From Acidobacteriota bacterium (GTDB taxonomy: Bacteria > Acidobacteriota > Terriglobia > Terriglobales > Acidobacteriaceae): DNA of 6,786 bases. The stretch lies in NCBI GenBank assembly GCA_021781255.1, contig JAJXXG010001118.1:1-6786 (forward strand), read 5' to 3'. Shown here one piece after another: positions 1 through 5,350 of this stretch (positions are counted from its first letter, which is position 1; each line of letters begins with the position of its first letter). Under the pieces are notes generated by a model, which was given only the letters and a program-made list of their open reading frames with translations, made no database searches and had not been told where the DNA came from. A program made the translations under genes and the position numbers.

Positions 1-523
1 GGTGCAGTCGGGCGACATGGAGGCCATCGGCAGCCCGCTGGACTTTGTGGGGCTGAACATCTACACGCCGACGTATGTGCGCGCGGATGCTTCTCCGCTG
101 GGCTTTGCCGTGGAGCAGAATCCGAAGTCGTATCCGCACATGGCTTCGCCGTGGCTCACGATCGGGCCGGAGTGCATCTACTGGGGCGTGCGGAATGTGA
201 CGGAGCTTTGGAATCCGAAGGGCATCTACATTACGGAGAACGGCTGCTCCAGCGACGACGTGCTGACGGCGGATGGGCGCGTGGAGGATGTGGACCGCGT
301 GATGTATCTGCGCAACCACCTGACGCAACTGCATCGCGCGGCGGTAGAGGGCTACCCGGTGAAGGGCTACTTCCTGTGGAGCCTGCTGGATAACTTTGAG
401 TGGGCCGATGGCTACTCGAAGCGCTTCGGCATTCACTACGTGGACTACAAGACGCTGAAGCGGTATCCGAAGCTGAGCGCCGAGTGGTACAAGGACGTGA
501 TTGCGACGAATGCGGTGGCGTGA
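1..523 (+). CDS. GH1 family beta-glucosidase, C-terminal part (5' end outside window)
   Basis: This is the C-terminal 174 or so residues of a glycoside hydrolase family 1 enzyme, which hydrolyses beta-linked glucosides by the retaining mechanism. Family members are usually about 450 residues, so roughly the first 280 (including the acid/base Asn-Glu-Pro motif) lie upstream. The frame is open to the left edge; base 1 is the last base of a codon. Counting from the codon at 2-4, the sequence shows the GLNIYT motif (residues 17-22; Tyr21 matches the tyrosine that contacts the nucleophile), the ITENG motif with nucleophile Glu79 (codon 236-238), and the glucose-binding block at 124-134 (FLWSLLDNFEW) with Trp126, Glu133 and Trp134. 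The ending RFGIHYVDY is typical of the family. It stops with TGA at 521-523. No signal peptide can be judged. The exact substrate is not decidable from this part. Confidence 0.95.
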   Translation, partial: VQSGDMEAIGSPLDFVGLNIYTPTYVRADASPLGFAVEQNPKSYPHMASPWLTIGPECIYWGVRNVTELWNPKGIYITENGCSSDDVLTADGRVEDVDRVMYLRNHLTQLHRAAVEGYPVKGYFLWSLLDNFEWADGYSKRFGIHYVDYKTLKRYPKLSAEWYKDVIATNAVA

Positions 524-547
524 CCGCGCAACAACCGAACAACAAAG

Positions 548-581
548 AGCGGCGGCGCAGAGCTAGGACTGCGCCGCCGCT
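548..581. terminator. Hairpin between convergent genes, likely bidirectional terminator
   Basis: A perfect 13-bp stem (548-560 with 569-581) encloses an 8-base loop at 561-568. On + it is followed by a modest T-rich stretch, and on - by CTTTGTTGTT. It lies between the stop of the beta-glucosidase (523) and the end of the aldo/keto reductase. The last six codons of the reductase are inside the hairpin, and its TAG stop (563-565) is in the loop. Termination is inferred; the U-tracts are imperfect. Confidence 0.75.
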
Positions 582-1441
582 TCCATTTCAGCCCATTCGG
601 CATCGCTGAGCTGCAGGGATGCGGCGGCGATGTTTTCTTCAAGGTGTGCCACTTTGGATGTGCCGGGGATGGGCAGCATGACCGGCGAGCGATGCAGCAG
701 CCATGCCAGCGAGAGTTGCGCGGGCGTGGCGTGGTGCCGGGCGGCGATGCGCGCGAGGGTTTCGGCGGCAGGGTTCTCCGGCTTGAGCAGCTTGCCGGCG
801 GCGATGGGATACCAGGGCAGGAAGGCAATATTGCGCTGCTGGCACCAGGCGAGGGTTTCTTCGTGGCGGCGGTCGGCGAGCGAGTAGCGGTTCTGCACGC
901 TGACGATGGGGACGATCTTCTGCGCCTGCTCGATTTGCGCGGGCGTGACCTCGCTGAGGCCGATGTGGCGGATCTTGCCCTGTTGCTGCATTTGGAGGAG
1001 CGCGCCGAGGCTTTCTTCAAGCGGGGTACGCGGGTCGATGCGGTGCAGCTGGTAGAGCTCGATGCGGTCAAGCCGGAGGCGGCGCAGGCTCATTTCGACG
1101 CACTGGATGAGGTAGCCGGCGCGGCCGACGTACTCGGTTTTGGCCGGGCCCTGGCGGGTGATGCCGCCCTTGGTGGCAATGACGAGGCCGGGCGGATAGG
1201 GGTGAAGCGCTTCGGCGATGAGGCGCTCGGCGATCTCGGGGCCGTAGGCGTCGGCGGTGTCGATGAGCGTGACGCCGAGCTCGACGGCGCGGCGGAGGAC
1301 GCGGCGGGCTTCGGCGGGGTCGGCAGGCTCACCCCAGGCACCTTCGCCGACGAGGCGCATGGTGCCGTAGCCGAGGCGATGAACGGGCAGGTCACCACCG
1401 ATACGAAAGGAGCCACCGGCGGAAGCGGAGGGATGGGTCAT
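563..1441 (-). CDS. Aldo/keto reductase, PdxI/YdbC-like
   Basis: A 292-residue NADPH-dependent aldo/keto reductase, predicted soluble and cytosolic, reducing a carbonyl substrate. The catalytic tetrad is complete: Asp61 and Tyr66 (IDTADAYG), Lys91 (TKGG) and His133 (YQLHRID). The cofactor end is marked by IPGTSK (258-263) followed by HLEEN. The N-terminal pattern RLGYGTMRL, the LIDTADAYGP region and the end block AWLLHRSP..IPGTS.VAHLEEN closely recall E. coli PdxI (YdbC), a pyridoxal reductase. That likeness is from memory, and the substrate here may differ. The ATG at 1439-1441 is supported by an AGGGAG ribosome site (1446-1451, 4 bases upstream). It is a single-gene unit, convergent with the beta-glucosidase (39 bases between stops) and divergent from the TM2 gene. 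Length and motifs show no damage. Confidence 0.93.
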   Translation of the reverse strand: MTHPSASAGGSFRIGGDLPVHRLGYGTMRLVGEGAWGEPADPAEARRVLRRAVELGVTLIDTADAYGPEIAERLIAEALHPYPPGLVIATKGGITRQGPAKTEYVGRAGYLIQCVEMSLRRLRLDRIELYQLHRIDPRTPLEESLGALLQMQQQGKIRHIGLSEVTPAQIEQAQKIVPIVSVQNRYSLADRRHEETLAWCQQRNIAFLPWYPIAAGKLLKPENPAAETLARIAARHHATPAQLSLAWLLHRSPVMLPIPGTSKVAHLEENIAAASLQLSDAEWAEMEAAAQS

Positions 1442-1513
1442 AGCACTCCCTATGCTACGGCATGCCGGGAACCCGGAGGCGGCCGGCAGCGTATGGTGTA
1501 ATGCAAGCTACGC

Positions 1514-1519
1514 GAGGAG
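1514..1519 (+). promoter_or_regulatory. Ribosome binding site of the TM2 gene
   Basis: GAGGAG lies 8 bases before the ATG at 1528. The earlier in-frame ATGs at 1462 and 1501 lack a comparable site, so this one decides the start. A possible -10 box, TGTAAT (1497-1502, one mismatch to consensus), lies just upstream, without a clear -35 box. Confidence 0.7.
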
Positions 1520-1527
1520 CGTTCGAG

Positions 1528-1986
1528 ATGAGCAGCGCACCGTATCCGAATCCGCAGGCAGTGTTCTTCCAGCAATATGAGTCCGTGCGCCGGGATGAGG
1601 TGGTGGGCATCCTGCTGGCGCTGTTTCTTGGCACCTTCGGGATTCACCACTTCTATCTGCGCCGCACGGGGCTGGGCATTCTGTACCTGTGCTTCTTCTG
1701 GACCGGGATCACGACGATTCTGGGCATGGTGGAGTGCTTCTTTATGCCGGGCCGGGTGCGGGAGTTCAATGCGATTCAGGCGGCGGGGATTGCCGCGGCG
1801 CTGGGCATGAGCGTGCCGCCGTGGGGATGGCCGATACAGGTGACGGTGAACATGCCGCCCGCACAGCAGCCGACGGCTGCGGTGGCGGCCCAGCCGGGCA
1901 CGCTGACGGCATGCAGCCGGTGCGGACAGGCGAATCCGGCGGGGGCACGGTTCTGCTCGGCCTGCGGCGGAGTGCTGCAGGGCTGA
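1528..1986 (+). CDS. TM2-domain membrane protein with C-terminal zinc ribbon
   Basis: A 152-residue protein. Residues 21-72 form a TM2 domain: charged RRDE, a first membrane span at about 25-44 carrying the characteristic GTFGIHHFYL motif, a short basic turn (RRTGLG), and a second span at about 48-72. A low-complexity Pro/Ala/Gln linker (about 97-126) follows. The C-terminus holds a single zinc ribbon with two CxxC pairs, Cys129/Cys132 and Cys143/Cys146, in the usual CSRCGQ...FCSACG form. The role is unknown; TM2 proteins are small inner-membrane proteins without an agreed biochemical function. The ribbon probably faces the cytoplasm, but that is inference. The start is set by the GAGGAG at 1514-1519. 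A longer version from ATG 1501 (161 residues) is possible but less supported. It stands alone, divergent from the reductase. Confidence 0.85.
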   Translation: MSSAPYPNPQAVFFQQYESVRRDEVVGILLALFLGTFGIHHFYLRRTGLGILYLCFFWTGITTILGMVECFFMPGRVREFNAIQAAGIAAALGMSVPPWGWPIQVTVNMPPAQQPTAAVAAQPGTLTACSRCGQANPAGARFCSACGGVLQG

Positions 1987-2052
1987 GGATGCAGCATCCG
2001 GACAGGTACCCGGGCCGATGTGTGGGCAGGTGTGCGGGCAGGTGAAAGACAG

Positions 2053-2083
2053 CGGGGGCATGGATGCGAGATCCATGCCCCCG
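2053..2083. terminator. Hairpin between convergent genes, likely terminator
   Basis: A perfect 13-bp stem (2053-2065 with 2071-2083) encloses the 5-base loop GCGAG. It sits between the TM2 gene stop (1986) and the stop of the gene on - (2106). The + side is followed by ATTG, and the - side by CTGTCTTTC, so the U-tracts are weak. The stem strength and the position between converging genes support a shared terminator. Confidence 0.7.
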
Positions 2084-2105
2084 ATTGCGTGTGCGCTGAG
2101 ACGAA

Positions 2106-3032
2106 TTACATGTTGGCTTCGCCGGCGCGCATGGACTCGTTGAACTGCGGCTTGGTGAAGTTGAGCGCGGACTCAAGCGCGGCGTTGTACTCGGCGGCGC
2201 GGGCCATCAGCGTGGGCGTGGCGGAGGCGTATTCGCCATCGAGGACGAGGAAGCCCTCGCCCGCCTCATGACCGGCCATGCGCAGCAGATCCGCCTCAGT
2301 GGTGTTCAGGTACTGAGCGTCGCGGGGGTCGGCAATCCAGACGGGCTTGCCGCCGCCGAGGACGCCGGAGAGCCAGTAGACCTTGCGCAGCAGGTACTCC
2401 AGCCGCTCGGCATCGTTGGTCTCAGTAAACAGGAACTTCTTTTGCCAGCGGCTGTAGTAGCGCGTGGTGACGGGAACCGGCTGGCGGTTGCCGGACTTGA
2501 GGAACTCGAGCTGGCCCAGATCGACGGTCTTGCGGATGGCGTTGTAGACGAAGGTCTCCGCGTAGGGCTGCTCCATCGCCGGCACAATCTCAGCAAAGGT
2601 GACGGTGACGGAGGCGGCGATTTTGGCGTGCAGGTTCTGCCGCTGGGGGTCGGCCAGATCGATTTCGCCGTGGACGATGTAAGTGTCCGCACCGGAAGTG
2701 GAGCGGTGGAAGGGCCACTGGAACTTGCCGAAGGCAACGGGCATGCCACCCAGGGTGACGTAGCACTCCGGCCGGGGATTGCGCAGGCGGCGTGCCTCGG
2801 CGGCCAGGTGCGCGGTCATCTCCGGCAGCAGGTGCTGCTTGTCGAAGTCAAAGGCGTCGCTCAGCTCCAGCTGCAGCGAGCGGTCCTCGGCGCCGGACAG
2901 GCCGAGGCGAAAGATGGTGGTGGGCTGCCCGTTAAAGTCAGTGCCGGCGGTGATGGACTGGAGCGCCAGGCCCGCCTGGGAGGCCGCAGTCTTTAAGGTC
3001 GTGACAAGGGTTGATTTCAAATCGACGGTCAT
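2106..3032 (-). CDS. Conserved-looking hypothetical protein, function unknown
   Basis: A 308-residue protein that I do not recognise. It has no signal peptide and no membrane span, and it mixes polar and hydrophobic stretches like a folded cytosolic protein. Visible landmarks: an amphipathic N-terminal helix (residues 5-20), a beta-rich middle (about 85-150, with GGMPVAFGKFQWPF and YIVHGEIDL), a Lys/Arg/aromatic stretch RYYSRWQKKFLF near 190-201, a glycine-rich turn SGVLGGGKPVW (about 221-231), and a helical C-terminus. No catalytic signature stands out. The ATG at 3030-3032 is preferred, with AGCAGG (3043-3048) 10 bases upstream; an in-frame TTG at 3039-3041 would add three residues but leaves no room for that ribosome site. 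The gene is monocistronic: convergent with the TM2 gene and divergent from the ABC ATPase, 82 bases apart. Codon use matches the GC-rich neighbours. Confidence 0.8.
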   Translation of the reverse strand: MTVDLKSTLVTTLKTAASQAGLALQSITAGTDFNGQPTTIFRLGLSGAEDRSLQLELSDAFDFDKQHLLPEMTAHLAAEARRLRNPRPECYVTLGGMPVAFGKFQWPFHRSTSGADTYIVHGEIDLADPQRQNLHAKIAASVTVTFAEIVPAMEQPYAETFVYNAIRKTVDLGQLEFLKSGNRQPVPVTTRYYSRWQKKFLFTETNDAERLEYLLRKVYWLSGVLGGGKPVWIADPRDAQYLNTTEADLLRMAGHEAGEGFLVLDGEYASATPTLMARAAEYNAALESALNFTKPQFNESMRAGEANM

Positions 3033-3067
3033 GAATCCCAAACCTGCTTGAAGATCGGTGCAGCTCT

Positions 3068-3073
3068 ATTTTA
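3068..3073 (-). promoter_or_regulatory. Possible -10 box for the hypothetical gene
   Basis: Read on -, TAAAAT ends 35 bases before the ATG at 3032, leaving a plausible leader that includes the AGCAGG site. No -35 match is seen at 16-18 bases, so this is weak. Confidence 0.25.
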
Positions 3074-3101
3074 AAGGGAGCAGCCGGGGAAGCGCCGCAT
3101 T

Positions 3102-3107
3102 TACAAT
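3102..3107 (+). promoter_or_regulatory. -10 box of the ABC ATPase gene
   Basis: TACAAT (one mismatch to TATAAT) ends 7 bases before the GTG at 3115. Transcription would therefore begin at or beside the start codon, giving a leaderless message. No good -35 hexamer lies at 16-18 bases, and no ribosome site precedes the GTG. Confidence 0.5.
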
Positions 3108-3114
3108 ACAGGGT

Positions 3115-3867
3115 GTGCAGCCTGAAAACTCCTCGCCGATCATTCTTGCCGAAAACCTGACCAAGGTTTACTCCGCGGGCCGCGTCCAGGTACAAGCCCT
3201 GCGCGGCGTCTCCTTTGCCGTGGAGCCCGGCGAGTTTGTGGCCATTGTGGGCCCTTCAGGTTCGGGCAAGTCCACACTGTTCTACCTGCTGGGCGGCCTG
3301 ACGCGGGCTACATCCGGGCGGATTCTGATTGACGGCATTGACTTTGCCAGCCTGAGCGATGCCGAGCGTACCCGGCTGCGCAAACACCGCATCGGGTTCG
3401 TCTTCCAGCGCTTCAACCTGCTGCCGACCCTCTCCGCCATGGGCAACATCGAGATTGCCTACGAGGTGAGCGGGCGCAAGGAGCCGATGGATCGCGCGTA
3501 TCTGGACCACCTGGGCGATATTCTTTCGATCCGCGGCCGGCTGAAGCACCGCCCCTCAGAGCTGAGCGGCGGCGAACAGCAGCGCGTGGCCATTGCGCGG
3601 GCGCTGATTACGCGGCCGGCGATTGTGCTGGCCGATGAACCGACGGGCAACCTGGACAGCAAAAACTCCGACGCGGTGCTGCACATGCTGCAGCGCTCCA
3701 ACCAGGAGCTGGGCCAGACCACGCTGATGATTACGCACAATCCCGAAGCCGCGTCCATTGCCGGACGCATCCTGTACATGCGCGACGGAGAGATTGTGCG
3801 GATCGAAACCGGGTCGCGCTCCGGTGTGGAAAAAGCGCCGGCGAGCGCCTCTGCGGCGGCGGTTTGA
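3115..3867 (+). CDS. ABC transporter ATP-binding protein, LolD/MacB type
   Basis: A 250-residue ATPase subunit of the LolD/MacB/FtsE-like class, which powers lipoprotein release, macrolide export or related work by a partner permease of the FtsX fold. All motifs are present: Walker A GPSGSGKST (46-54, Lys52), Q-loop Gln98 (FVFQRFNLLP), signature LSGGEQQR (150-157), Walker B VLADEPTG (171-178, Asp174/Glu175), D-loop NLDS (179-182) and H-loop His208 (MITHN). The GTG at 3115 is chosen because the family's N-terminus begins a few residues later, and because the -10 box at 3102-3107 would lie inside the gene if the in-frame GTG at 3058 were used. The last 20 or so residues are an Ala/Ser-rich tail beyond the usual domain. 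No permease is in the window: tRNA genes follow directly and a divergent gene lies before. The partner must be encoded elsewhere. Confidence 0.92.
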   Translation: MQPENSSPIILAENLTKVYSAGRVQVQALRGVSFAVEPGEFVAIVGPSGSGKSTLFYLLGGLTRATSGRILIDGIDFASLSDAERTRLRKHRIGFVFQRFNLLPTLSAMGNIEIAYEVSGRKEPMDRAYLDHLGDILSIRGRLKHRPSELSGGEQQRVAIARALITRPAIVLADEPTGNLDSKNSDAVLHMLQRSNQELGQTTLMITHNPEAASIAGRILYMRDGEIVRIETGSRSGVEKAPASASAAAV

Positions 3868-3892
3868 CCGGAGATGGGTCGCCCAGTATACT
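3864..3892 (+). promoter_or_regulatory. Sigma-70 promoter of the tRNA-Gly gene
   Basis: TTGACC (3864-3869), a 17-base spacer, then TATACT (3887-3892). Both hexamers are one base from consensus and the spacing is ideal. Expected transcription start is near 3899, eight bases before the mature tRNA. The -35 box overlaps the TGA stop (3865-3867) of the ABC gene. Confidence 0.75.
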
Positions 3893-3906
3893 CAAACTTG
3901 ACGTAA

Positions 3907-3981
3907 GCGGGAGTAGCTCAGTGGTAGAGCATCGCCTTGCCAAGGCGAGGGTCGCGAGTTCAAATCTCGTCTCCCGCTCCA
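3907..3981 (+). tRNA. tRNA-Gly (anticodon GCC)
   Basis: A 75-base cloverleaf with encoded CCA (3979-3981). The acceptor stem GCGGGAG (3907-3913) pairs fully with CTCCCGC (3971-3977), and the discriminator is T. The D-arm is GCTC/GAGC, the anticodon stem is TCGCC/GGCGA around TTGCCAA with anticodon GCC at 3939-3941, and the T-arm is GCGAG-TTCAAAT-CTCGT. It reads the glycine codons GGC and GGU. It is the first gene of a two-tRNA unit behind a strong promoter. Confidence 0.97.
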
Positions 3982-4021
3982 TATCGCCCTCCGGCGCCTG
4001 CCGGGTTGGCTAGGGTGATAT
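3981..4021 (+). other. Hairpin in the spacer between the two tRNA genes
   Basis: The ten bases 3981-3990 pair with 4012-4021 (nine Watson-Crick pairs and one G-U). Inside, CCGGC (3991-3995) pairs with GCCGG (4000-4004) around GCCT, leaving a 7-base bulge. The stem begins at the last base of the tRNA-Gly CCA. No T-run follows and tRNA-Cys has no clear promoter of its own, so a processing or spacing structure within one transcript is more likely than a terminator. Confidence 0.5.
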
Positions 4022-4058
4022 CGAGCGATCCGCATCGCAGCAAAGGCGGCCCTGCCAA

Positions 4059-4133
4059 GGCGCGGTACCCAAGTGGTAAGGGAGAGGTCTGCAAAACCTT
4101 TATGCGCCGGTTCGATCCCGGCCCGCGCCTCCA
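4059..4133 (+). tRNA. tRNA-Cys (anticodon GCA)
   Basis: A 75-base cloverleaf with encoded CCA (4131-4133). The acceptor stem GGCGCGG (4059-4065) pairs with CCGCGCC (4123-4129). The discriminator is T4130, the U73 expected for cysteine tRNAs. The anticodon stem GAGGT/ACCTT surrounds CTGCAAA with anticodon GCA at 4091-4093. The T-arm has the TTCGATC loop (4111-4117) on a CCGG-type stem. It is probably co-transcribed with tRNA-Gly, 77 bases upstream. Confidence 0.97.
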
Positions 4134-4442
4134 AACTCCTAAACAACTTAGACTTTCACCGCACCGCATCAGGCGCCTCAATGGGGATTGCTGTTGCTCT
4201 GCGGCGGGGGAGTCGCTTTATCGGTCGAAACGGCTCGGGAGACGGTTCCGCCTCTTGTACCGGGTTGTGCTTCACGCAGCGGCATTTGATCGTTGCCGTG
4301 AAAAACACCGCTGAAGACCCACTTCCGGCTCTTCCGGGAGTTCCAGAACATCCCGTCCTGGGCTCGCTCGTTTTCATGCCGGACTGCCGGGCGATTGAGC
4401 CTCAAAGTACTGTCGCACCAGCGTATCTGCTTCCACGCGTTC
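4134..4442. other. Region without a convincing gene after tRNA-Cys
   Basis: About 310 bases. Open frames exist on both strands (for example - 4178-4507 and 4156-4377), but none has a ribosome site with a family I recognise, and their residue make-up looks accidental. There is an imperfect hairpin at 4321-4341 (8-bp stem with one G-U, loop CTCTT), and a small one at 4282-4300 without a T-run. No clear terminator for the tRNA unit is seen. On -, the frame of the HD gene stays open for 22 codons past its stop before a second TGA. Confidence 0.5.
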
Positions 4443-5018
4443 TCAGACAAGATCGGGATGGCCTGAGGGGCGAGATGCATATTGCGCGGCAAGATGCCGA
4501 CCGGCATCCGTGCTGAGGAACCTCGGGTTCGGAAGAATGCCGATGCGAGTCAGGTCCAGACGGTCAGCATCCCAGCAGGCGCCGATCGTTGGATCGCTGC
4601 TGATGTTGCCATGCGTATGCCATTGGCATGCATACTGCAGTTGCCCAAAACTTTCGTCGTCTATGTCGAACAGCTTGCCGCGAAGCGATGCGGCATACTG
4701 TGCCGCAAGTTCGCCATGCACAAACTCAGAGCCGTCATCGACCCGGCAGCTGTCATGAAAGAGCGCGAAGAGACGGACCACAGGCACGGAAGCCTGATTG
4801 CTGGCGGCTATAGCAAGACCATTCGCCTCCACTCTCCGCCAGTGCCCTGGGCCATGAATTGAGTGGCAGTCGCCCTTGAAGTCGGAGATGACCACCTTCC
4901 ACAGAGCATCAAAATCTATTGCGCTTAGCCAGTGCATAGACACATGAGAAAGCTGCCCGGCGAGCAAGTCAAGGGTGCTTGGCATGCTTCGGATGCACGG
5001 GAGAGCAGGCCACGCCAT
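4443..5018 (-). CDS. HD-domain protein, putative metal-dependent phosphohydrolase
   Basis: A 191-residue soluble protein of the HD superfamily, whose members use histidines and aspartates to bind metal and cleave phosphoesters. Counted from the chosen start, the sequence shows HSIHGPGHWRRVEANG (52-67; His55 and His58), the paired LFALFHDSCR (His88-Asp89), a following His101-Gly, HTHG (134-137) and the block ACWDADRLDL (147-156) with Asp150, Asp152 and Asp155. I recall small uncharacterised bacterial HD proteins with this same HGPxHWxRV...FHD...CWDADRLDL layout; the substrate is unknown. The ATG at 5016-5018 is preferred because AGGA (5027-5030) lies 8 bases upstream. An in-frame ATG at 5198 would add 60 residues that do not look like part of the domain, and ATGs at 4985 and 4937 lack a ribosome site. 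It is divergent from the secreted-protein gene. Confidence 0.78.
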   Translation of the reverse strand: MAWPALPCIRSMPSTLDLLAGQLSHVSMHWLSAIDFDALWKVVISDFKGDCHSIHGPGHWRRVEANGLAIAASNQASVPVVRLFALFHDSCRVDDGSEFVHGELAAQYAASLRGKLFDIDDESFGQLQYACQWHTHGNISSDPTIGACWDADRLDLTRIGILPNPRFLSTDAGRHLAAQYASRPSGHPDLV

Positions 5019-5026
5019 GGTCCCAT

Positions 5027-5030
5027 TCCT
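5027..5030 (-). promoter_or_regulatory. Ribosome binding site chosen for the HD gene
   Basis: Read on -, AGGA (within CAGGAAT) lies 8 bases before the ATG at 5016-5018. It is the best site among the four in-frame ATG candidates near the domain. The site before ATG 5198 is a GGAG at 9 bases, so the choice is not certain. Confidence 0.5.
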
Positions 5031-5299
5031 GCAGCATGTGTGCGCCGATGCCGCTGAAAGGCGGGGTTCGCTCGGATGCAAGCGCGTACCTCTTCTGAAG
5101 TGCATAGGCTTATCACGCAACTCCGTGTTGGTGATCACTGATCCGGACCGGTTTTGGTGGTCTGATTCCGAGCGGATTTCTACCTCACCGAGGAGCATCT
5201 CCTCTCGCTCCGCACACCCCCTGAGGCGCCATCCTTGCCCTCCCTCGAACTGTCTCTTCTCTTACGAGGGGTGACGGGTTGAGCCATTGACGTGCGTAT

Positions 5300-5314
5300 C
5301 AGCCTGGCAGGCTG
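5300..5314. promoter_or_regulatory. Palindromic operator-like site upstream of the secreted-protein gene
   Basis: CAGCCTG-G-CAGGCTG: perfect 7-base arms around a single central base, ending 22 bases before the ribosome site. The one-base centre disfavours an RNA hairpin and fits a dimeric regulator site. No regulator is known. Confidence 0.35.
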
Positions 5315-5336
5315 CACGGCTTGGCGACCCGGCACC

Positions 5337-5342
5337 AAGGAG
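5337..5342 (+). promoter_or_regulatory. Ribosome binding site of the secreted-protein gene
   Basis: AAGGAG, 8 bases before the ATG at 5351. It is the strongest ribosome site in the window and fixes the start of the frame that runs to the right edge. Confidence 0.85.
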
Positions 5343-5350
5343 AAAGACGG

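Larger units (their letters stand above)
5019..5336. other. Divergent intergenic region between HD gene and secreted-protein gene
   Basis: About 320 bases. The HD frame is open on - back to ATG 5198, so 5019-5198 could be coding if that start is used, but I favour non-coding. On + there is a TTGACG (5287-5292) without a matching -10 box, a 6-7-bp stem (5241-5247 with 5265-5271, 17-base loop), and a tight palindrome at 5300-5314. No RNA gene is recognised. Confidence 0.45.

Noticed and set aside
644..1501. Long open frame on + antisense to the aldo/keto reductase
   Set aside because: It is Gly/Ala/Asp-rich, as expected from the complement of a GC-rich gene, and the - strand carries a complete catalytic tetrad.
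2268..2996. Long open frame on + antisense to the 308-residue protein
   Set aside because: Its composition is that of a GC-rich antisense frame, with no recognisable family and no ribosome site. The - frame has a better start, and hairpin and promoter context.
4196..4280. GC-rich stretch considered as a third tRNA (leucine type)
   Set aside because: No TTCGA-type T-loop, no matching acceptor stem and no CCA end.
4178..4507. Open frame on - overlapping the end of the HD gene
   Set aside because: It overlaps the HD coding sequence in another frame, ends in low-complexity Pro/Gln/Ser/Asn, and has no recognisable motif.
4073..4516. Open frame on + beginning inside tRNA-Cys
   Set aside because: It starts within a tRNA gene and shows no family resemblance.
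4824..4831. CGCCTCCA, a repeat of the last eight bases of tRNA-Cys, as a possible attachment site
   Set aside because: Only eight bases match, they lie inside the HD gene, and a match of that length is expected by chance.
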